Source: Limosilactobacillus gastricus DSM 16045 (GTDB lineage: Bacteria > Bacillota > Bacilli > Lactobacillales > Lactobacillaceae). From it: 57,329 nt of DNA. Shown one piece after another: positions 53,753 to 57,329 of the stretch. The stretch is from assembly GCF_001434365.1 (NCBI RefSeq), contig NZ_AZFN01000009.1, forward strand, positions 26,397-83,725. The letters are read 5' to 3'. Positions within the stretch are counted from its first letter, which is position 1. Each line of letters opens with the position of its first letter. The notes under the pieces are model-generated. The model was not told the DNA's origin, did no database searches, and saw only the letters and a program-made list of their open reading frames with translations. A program made the translations under genes and the position numbers.

Positions 53753-54940
53753 CTACCCTAAAATTGACTTTAAGGCATCAACTTTATCTAATTGTTCCCA
53801 TGGCAAATCAATATCGGTCCGGCCGAAGTGACCATAAGCCGCCGTTTGCTTGTAGATGGGCCTTTGTAAATCAAGCATCTTGATAATACCAGCTGGACGC
53901 AAATCAAAGGTTTGACGCACCGCATCAATTAATTCAGCTTCGGATTTTTTGCCAGTTCCAAAGGTATCAATCGAAATGGACACTGGAGTTGCTACCCCGA
54001 TAGCATAAGCGATTTGGATTTCCAACTTATCAGCATAGCCAGCCGCTACCAAATTCTTGGCAATGTAGCGCGCAGCATAACTAGCTGACCGATCAACCTT
54101 CGTGGCATCCTTACCAGAAAAGGCCCCCCCACCATGGTGAGCAGCCCCACCATAAGTGTCAACAATAATCTTCCGTCCGGTTAGACCAGCGTCCCCTTGC
54201 GGACCACCAATGACAAAGCGCCCCGTTGGGTTAATATAGTACTTGGTTTGATCATCCAATAATTCGTTAGGAATTACGGCTTTTACGACCTGTTCCTTTA
54301 CGTCCGCTTGGATTTGTTCCAGACTTACTTCTGGATCATGTTGAGTACTCAAGACGACCGTGTCAATCCGGACTGGTTGATCGTTATCATCATATTCTAC
54401 CGTAACTTCAGCCTTGGCATCGGGACGTAAGTATGGAATGACCCGGTCCTTACGAAGTTGGGCGATTTTACGCATCAATTTGTGACTTAAAATTAAAGGT
54501 AGTGGCATAAATTCTGGAGTTTCGTTGGTAGCATAACCAAACATCAAGCCTTGGTCCCCAGCCCCAATTTGGTCCAGTGGATCCGTTTCCCCATCCCGAA
54601 TTTCCAAGGAGTCATCAACCCCTTGGGCAATATCGGATGATTGTTCATCTAAGGCTACAATGACAGCACAATTATCACCATCAAAACCGTATTTACCATC
54701 GGTATAACCAATTTCCTTAATCGTATTCCGCACAACGCTTTGCACGTCAACGTAAGCTGATGTCGAAACTTCCCCAAAGACGAGGACTAACCCAGTGGTA
54801 ACTGAAGTTTCTACGGCGACTCGGGCTTGTGGATCTTGCCCTAATAAGGCATCTAAGATTGAATCACTAATCTGATCCGCAATTTTGTCAGGATGTCCTT
54901 CCGAAACGGATTCCGACGTAAATAAATGTTTTTCCTTCAT
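53753..54940 (-). CDS. metK: S-adenosylmethionine synthetase
   Basis: 395-aa MetK: '[20 protein letters not shown]' (ATP and methionine site), '[12 protein letters not shown]' and '[17 protein letters not shown]' (P-loop and catalytic Lys region). It is preceded by an SMK-box riboswitch that would shut translation when SAM is high. Confidence 0.97.
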   Translation of the reverse strand: MKEKHLFTSESVSEGHPDKIADQISDSILDALLGQDPQARVAVETSVTTGLVLVFGEVSTSAYVDVQSVVRNTIKEIGYTDGKYGFDGDNCAVIVALDEQSSDIAQGVDDSLEIRDGETDPLDQIGAGDQGLMFGYATNETPEFMPLPLILSHKLMRKIAQLRKDRVIPYLRPDAKAEVTVEYDDNDQPVRIDTVVLSTQHDPEVSLEQIQADVKEQVVKAVIPNELLDDQTKYYINPTGRFVIGGPQGDAGLTGRKIIVDTYGGAAHHGGGAFSGKDATKVDRSASYAARYIAKNLVAAGYADKLEIQIAYAIGVATPVSISIDTFGTGKKSEAELIDAVRQTFDLRPAGIIKMLDLQRPIYKQTAAYGHFGRTDIDLPWEQLDKVDALKSILG

Positions 54941-54950
54941 TTGTAGATAA

Positions 54951-55034
54951 TTCCCCCTAAAAATAAAACATTTTGCAGCGGTTACAAGGCAGCGATCAGT
55001 TCAAGATATCGACTGATCCCCCATCGGGAATTGC
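54951..55034 (-). promoter_or_regulatory. SMK box (SAM-III) riboswitch of metK
   Basis: Contains the signature 'GCCTTGTAACC' (54987-54980 region), an anti-ribosome-site arm CAATTCCCGAT (55032-55022) and the ribosome site AGGGGGAATT (54958-54949), which pair with each other. P3-like stem is GATCAGT/ACTGATC. SAM binding would sequester the ribosome site. The known SMK box occurs in Lactobacillales metK. The ribosome site is about 12 bases from the ATG. Confidence 0.9.
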
Positions 55035-55049
55035 TTTATAACGATAACC

Positions 55050-55078
55050 ATCATACCACTGTCGAATTTACTAATCAA
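55050..55078 (-). promoter_or_regulatory. Promoter of metK
   Basis: -35 TTGATT (55078-55073), 17-bp spacer, -10 TATGAT (55055-55050), about 20 bases before the SMK aptamer. Confidence 0.65.
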
Positions 55079-55154
55079 TTTTTCATTTTGGAATTTAAAT
55101 TTATGTTAAAATATACTTTGTAACGACACTTTTATGAAGAGGAGTTTTGGCCCT

Positions 55155-55883
55155 ATGTGGAATCAAGTCAAAACGGAATTGCAAGACCTTACTTGGTCAT
55201 CCGTACTATTATCAGTTTTAGCCCTTTCATTTACCTGGTTAGTGGCGCCCTTTAGCTATATTGAAAGCTTAACCAGTCATGCCACCTATACCACTAACTT
55301 TGCGGCTTTAATCTTATATATTCTGTGCATCGCCCTCGCCTTTACGATTGCGAGTGTGCATGACTTTGTTTCCATTCTCTCTTTGGGGCCCATTATCTTA
55401 TCATTAATTGTCGCTTTTATTGGTTTCTTTAATCGGCCGATTATCATGGCTTTATTAATGCTCCTACCATTATATTTATTTATTATTCAACTTCCTGCCA
55501 CTTATCTTCGCAACACGATTGGGTTAATCACCATTGGGGTCCTCTTCACCCTGTCGATTCCCGTGGCTACCGTTTATCTTGTCACCCATCGTTTTGCTTG
55601 GAGCGCCTTAATTTACTGTCTGCCCCTAGCCCTAACGACTTGGATGTTTTTAACACCCTTCTTCATTCGTGTTACCCGGATTCAATCAATCTTTATTACC
55701 ATTGTCGGGATCTTATTACTGATCGCCATCTTAACCCGGCCACTAGGGATTGGCATGATTTTAGCCCTTGTGGCAGTGGTTATCTCTTGGTTTTGGCTCT
55801 TATCAATTCGCAAGCAAACCCCTTACTTGGCCGCCTTAAGTACGGTGCAACTATTAATTATGGTCCTGATCTACTGGACTTAA
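55155..55883 (+). CDS. Integral membrane protein of unknown function
   Basis: 242 aa with about eight hydrophobic helices and few charged residues. The start MWNQVKTEL at 55155 is chosen because GAGGAG lies 10 bases before it; an ATG at 55134 precedes the ribosome site. A possible promoter (TTGGAA at 55088, TATACT at 55112, 18-bp spacer) lies upstream. Located between metK (divergent) and the PerR-like gene. I do not recognise the family. Confidence 0.75.
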   Translation: MWNQVKTELQDLTWSSVLLSVLALSFTWLVAPFSYIESLTSHATYTTNFAALILYILCIALAFTIASVHDFVSILSLGPIILSLIVAFIGFFNRPIIMALLMLLPLYLFIIQLPATYLRNTIGLITIGVLFTLSIPVATVYLVTHRFAWSALIYCLPLALTTWMFLTPFFIRVTRIQSIFITIVGILLLIAILTRPLGIGMILALVAVVISWFWLLSIRKQTPYLAALSTVQLLIMVLIYWT

Positions 55884-55966
55884 AGCTTTAGTCTTGTTTA
55901 AAATGATTCTATTTTCTTCTCATCGTGTTATAATATAATCAAAAGATTTAATAAGGAGGCGATAAA

Positions 55967-56416
55967 TTGTCTGAAGCTGAAGAATACCAACACGCCCTTG
56001 ATATTTTGCATCAAAATCACGTTCGGTTGACCTCCCAACGAAAACTGATTTTAAATTATCTAGTGACTCACCATACCCATCCAAGTGTTGAAATGATTTA
56101 TGATGATTTGCAAGACACGGATGCTTCTATTAGTATTGCGACGATTTATAACACCCTTAATTTGCTGATCGATCAACACCTTATAATTGAATTATCGAAT
56201 GGTGATGGTAGTACTCACTACGATTACTTTGGAACCCCGCATTTTCACGTGGTCTGTGATCGGTGTGGTAAGATTACCGATGTTTTTGACGACGAATATC
56301 GGGACATGGAGTTACGGTTACGTCAGGTGGCCGCTAAACAAACGGAGTACCTCGTGACCAAATCAGATGTTGAGGTTCACGGAATTTGTCCGGAATGCCA
56401 ACAAAAAGAAGCCTAA
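55967..56416 (+). CDS. perR: Fur-family transcriptional regulator, PerR-like
   Basis: 149 aa. Winged helix N-terminus ('LTSQRKLILNYLVTHHTHPSVEMIYDDL', 'ATIYNTLNLL') and C-terminal metal domain. All five PerR regulatory ligands align: His38, Asp86, His92, His94 and Asp105; structural zinc comes from CDRC (97-100) and CPEC (141-144). This favours PerR over Fur or Zur. The start is TTG, 7 bases after AAGGAGG. The promoter region carries TTATAATATAAT, one half of a PER box; full box not evident. Confidence 0.82.
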   Translation: MSEAEEYQHALDILHQNHVRLTSQRKLILNYLVTHHTHPSVEMIYDDLQDTDASISIATIYNTLNLLIDQHLIIELSNGDGSTHYDYFGTPHFHVVCDRCGKITDVFDDEYRDMELRLRQVAAKQTEYLVTKSDVEVHGICPECQQKEA

Positions 56417-56440
56417 TCTTTGAATTAGACTTCTTTTATT
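56404..56440 (+). terminator. Intrinsic terminator after the PerR-like gene
   Basis: AAGAAG-CTAAT / ATTAG-CTTCTT stem (about 56407-56417 and 56425-56435, one mismatch) followed by TTATTTT; overlaps the stop codon. Confidence 0.8.
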
Positions 56441-56479
56441 TTGCCCAAGGAGTATATTAGGATGTTATAGCTTGGTCGA

Positions 56480-56508
56480 TTGACGATAACTATATGTTCA
56501 TATATGAT
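56480..56508 (+). promoter_or_regulatory. Promoter of the 56-aa protein gene
   Basis: -35 TTGACG (56480-56485), 17-bp spacer, -10 TATGAT (56503-56508), about 24 bases before the start codon. Confidence 0.65.
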
Positions 56509-56531
56509 AATGAAAAGTGAGGTGAAAAAAT

Positions 56532-56702
56532 TTGATTTCTAATGAACACCGAGCCCATGATTTAGCTGTTGCCATCATGCAGGCTAAATATTCGGAGAAG
56601 CTCTCGCCAATTGAAGCTTACCATGAATATGTAAACGTCTTACTACCGATTCTACGTGAAATTGATAAGGACTTTCCGGATGGAATTAAAGAACATGTTT
56701 AA
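56532..56702 (+). CDS. Small protein of unknown function (56 aa, TTG start)
   Basis: ORF from TTG (56532) to TAA (56702), beginning MISNEHRAHDLAVAIMQAK and ending ...GIKEHV. Predicted helical and soluble. GAGGTG lies 7 bases before the TTG; it has its own promoter and a tight terminator 2 bases after the stop, which together support a real gene. Family not recognised. Confidence 0.7.
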   Translation: MISNEHRAHDLAVAIMQAKYSEKLSPIEAYHEYVNVLLPILREIDKDFPDGIKEHV

Positions 56703-56703
56703 C

Positions 56704-56733
56704 AAATATGCCCTCAACTGGGCATATTTTTGT
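56704..56733 (+). terminator. Intrinsic terminator after the 56-aa protein gene
   Basis: AAATATGCCC (56704-56713) pairs perfectly with GGGCATATTT (56720-56729), followed by TTGTT. A-run on the other side may also serve the convergent thioesterase gene. Confidence 0.85.
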
Positions 56734-56761
56734 TAACAAGTATTTTAAAATTTACTAATAA

Positions 56762-57253
56762 TTAATTGATGTGTTCACTCAGCTTACGGTCAAAATCACG
56801 ACTAGCCTGCCGTAACTTTTGCCGCTCTTGATAAGTAGCAATTAAATATTCTTGTTCCTTCGTACTTGGGATTACCTGATCAAAAGGCACCCGATATTCA
56901 TGATCAGCCACTACAAAAGTCATAAAACAGGTGAAACCAACAAAGCGTTCACCAGTTAGGAGATGTTCCCCCATCACTTTGACAAAAACCTCAATTGACC
57001 GTTTCCCAAATCCAGTTACATAAGCGTGCATTTCTAAAACATCTTCCAATTTAAATGGATGGGAAAAAGATACGTGATCCATCGCTGCCGTTACAATCAC
57101 CCGATTTGCTAAGCGTGCCGCAGCAATTGAGGCCTCAGCATCCACAATGGATAATAAGCGGCCGCCAAATAAGGTATGATGTTCATTAAGATCTTCACCC
57201 AGAATCCGATGAGTGGTGACGACTTCTGTGTCGCTACATTTAATCGTTGCCAT
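56762..57253 (-). CDS. Acyl-CoA thioesterase, hotdog fold (YkhA/YciA-like)
   Basis: 163-aa single hotdog domain: 'HTLFGGRLLSIVDAEASIAAARLA' with the conserved Asp, and 'VTAAMDHVSFSHPF'. It hydrolyses acyl-CoA thioesters. The start MATIKCSD at 57253 is 7 bases after GGGGG. A second acyl-CoA-linked gene in the window, but far from the acyl-CoA ligase. Confidence 0.9.
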   Translation of the reverse strand: MATIKCSDTEVVTTHRILGEDLNEHHTLFGGRLLSIVDAEASIAAARLANRVIVTAAMDHVSFSHPFKLEDVLEMHAYVTGFGKRSIEVFVKVMGEHLLTGERFVGFTCFMTFVVADHEYRVPFDQVIPSTKEQEYLIATYQERQKLRQASRDFDRKLSEHIN

Positions 57254-57305
57254 TACATAGCCCCCTTTAAATTCTATTGTACAAAAAAAGGCATGGAAAA
57301 ATTGA

Positions 57306-57329
57306 AGTGAACCCTTAAAGTTGGACACT
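57306..57329. mobile_element. Possible IS3-family inverted-repeat end at the window edge
   Basis: AGTGAACCCTTAAAGTTGGACACT resembles, from memory, terminal repeats of IS3/IS150-group elements (GTTGGACA with GTTCA in opposite arms). The element itself would lie beyond the right edge, or this is a remnant. No transposase is visible. Confidence 0.35.

Noticed and set aside
55967-56416. Classical Fur or Zur assignment
   Set aside because: The five ligands His38, Asp86, His92, His94, Asp105 align with PerR; Fur usually has Glu at the Asp86 site.
1-57329. CRISPR array, prophage, rRNA operon or complete insertion sequence
   Set aside because: No regularly spaced repeats, phage structural or integrase genes, rRNA, or transposase genes were seen.

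Overview
The window comes from a low-GC Gram-positive chromosome, almost certainly a member of the Lactobacillaceae. The evidence is chromosomal housekeeping synteny of lactobacilli (rpmF-yceD-tmcAL-rsfS-yqeK-nadD-yhbY-yqeH-yqeG, infC-rpmI-rplT, nrdR-dnaB-dnaI, polA-mutM-coaE, ecsAB-hit, pepV-murJ-leuS), strong AGGAGG ribosome binding sites, an SMK-box (SAM-III) riboswitch on metK, a T-box on leuS and a PepV dipeptidase. I cannot fix the genus. I see no prophage, CRISPR array or complete insertion sequence; only the last ~24 bases look like an IS end.

Layout. 1-5102 (minus) is an accessory operon: membrane acyltransferase, acyl-CoA ligase, and an SsuABC-type ABC importer, with ssuB running off the left edge. 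A DUF915 hydrolase (plus) faces the ArlRS-like two-component system (minus). 8526-16104 (minus) is translation and ribosome biogenesis, ending at infC, whose start codon appears to be AUA. 16320-23232 (minus) is replication and repair (dnaI, dnaB, nrdR, coaE, mutM, polA). 23366-30406 holds BI-1, murC, ytpR, a thioredoxin, trmB, ecsAB and hit. 30541-32499 is a cysteine operon (cysK plus a MetA-like acetyltransferase). 32540-37248 holds prsA, yhaM, yheA and a class A PBP, followed by a tRNA-Gly(CCC). 38334-41046 is a MacB-like ABC exporter divergent from its likely TetR repressor. 41078-47121 is cell-envelope genes (CPBP protease, GH73 muramidase-like enzyme, L,D-transpeptidase), UspA and PepV. 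47214-57253 holds nnrD, murJ, an orphan HicB-like protein, leuS, a PAP2 phosphatase, metK, a membrane protein, a PerR-like regulator, an unlisted 56-aa protein and a thioesterase.

The most interesting signal is in front of the cysteine operon (32290-32499). A promoter drives a 27-codon leader ORF with a strong ribosome binding site and three consecutive Cys codons, followed by an intrinsic terminator. A segment of the leader ORF can pair over 11 bp with the left arm and loop of that terminator. This is the full layout of a ribosome-mediated, cysteine-sensing transcription attenuator. I do not recall one described in lactobacilli. The downstream MetA-like enzyme carries a Glu at the site known to select acetyl-CoA, which fits O-acetylserine synthesis for CysK.

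Other notable points are the probable AUA start of infC (and possibly of the MetA-like gene), a perfect inverted repeat between the ABC exporter and TetR promoters, two identical-type palindromes three helical turns apart before arlR, and a repeated structured element downstream of both leuS and murJ.
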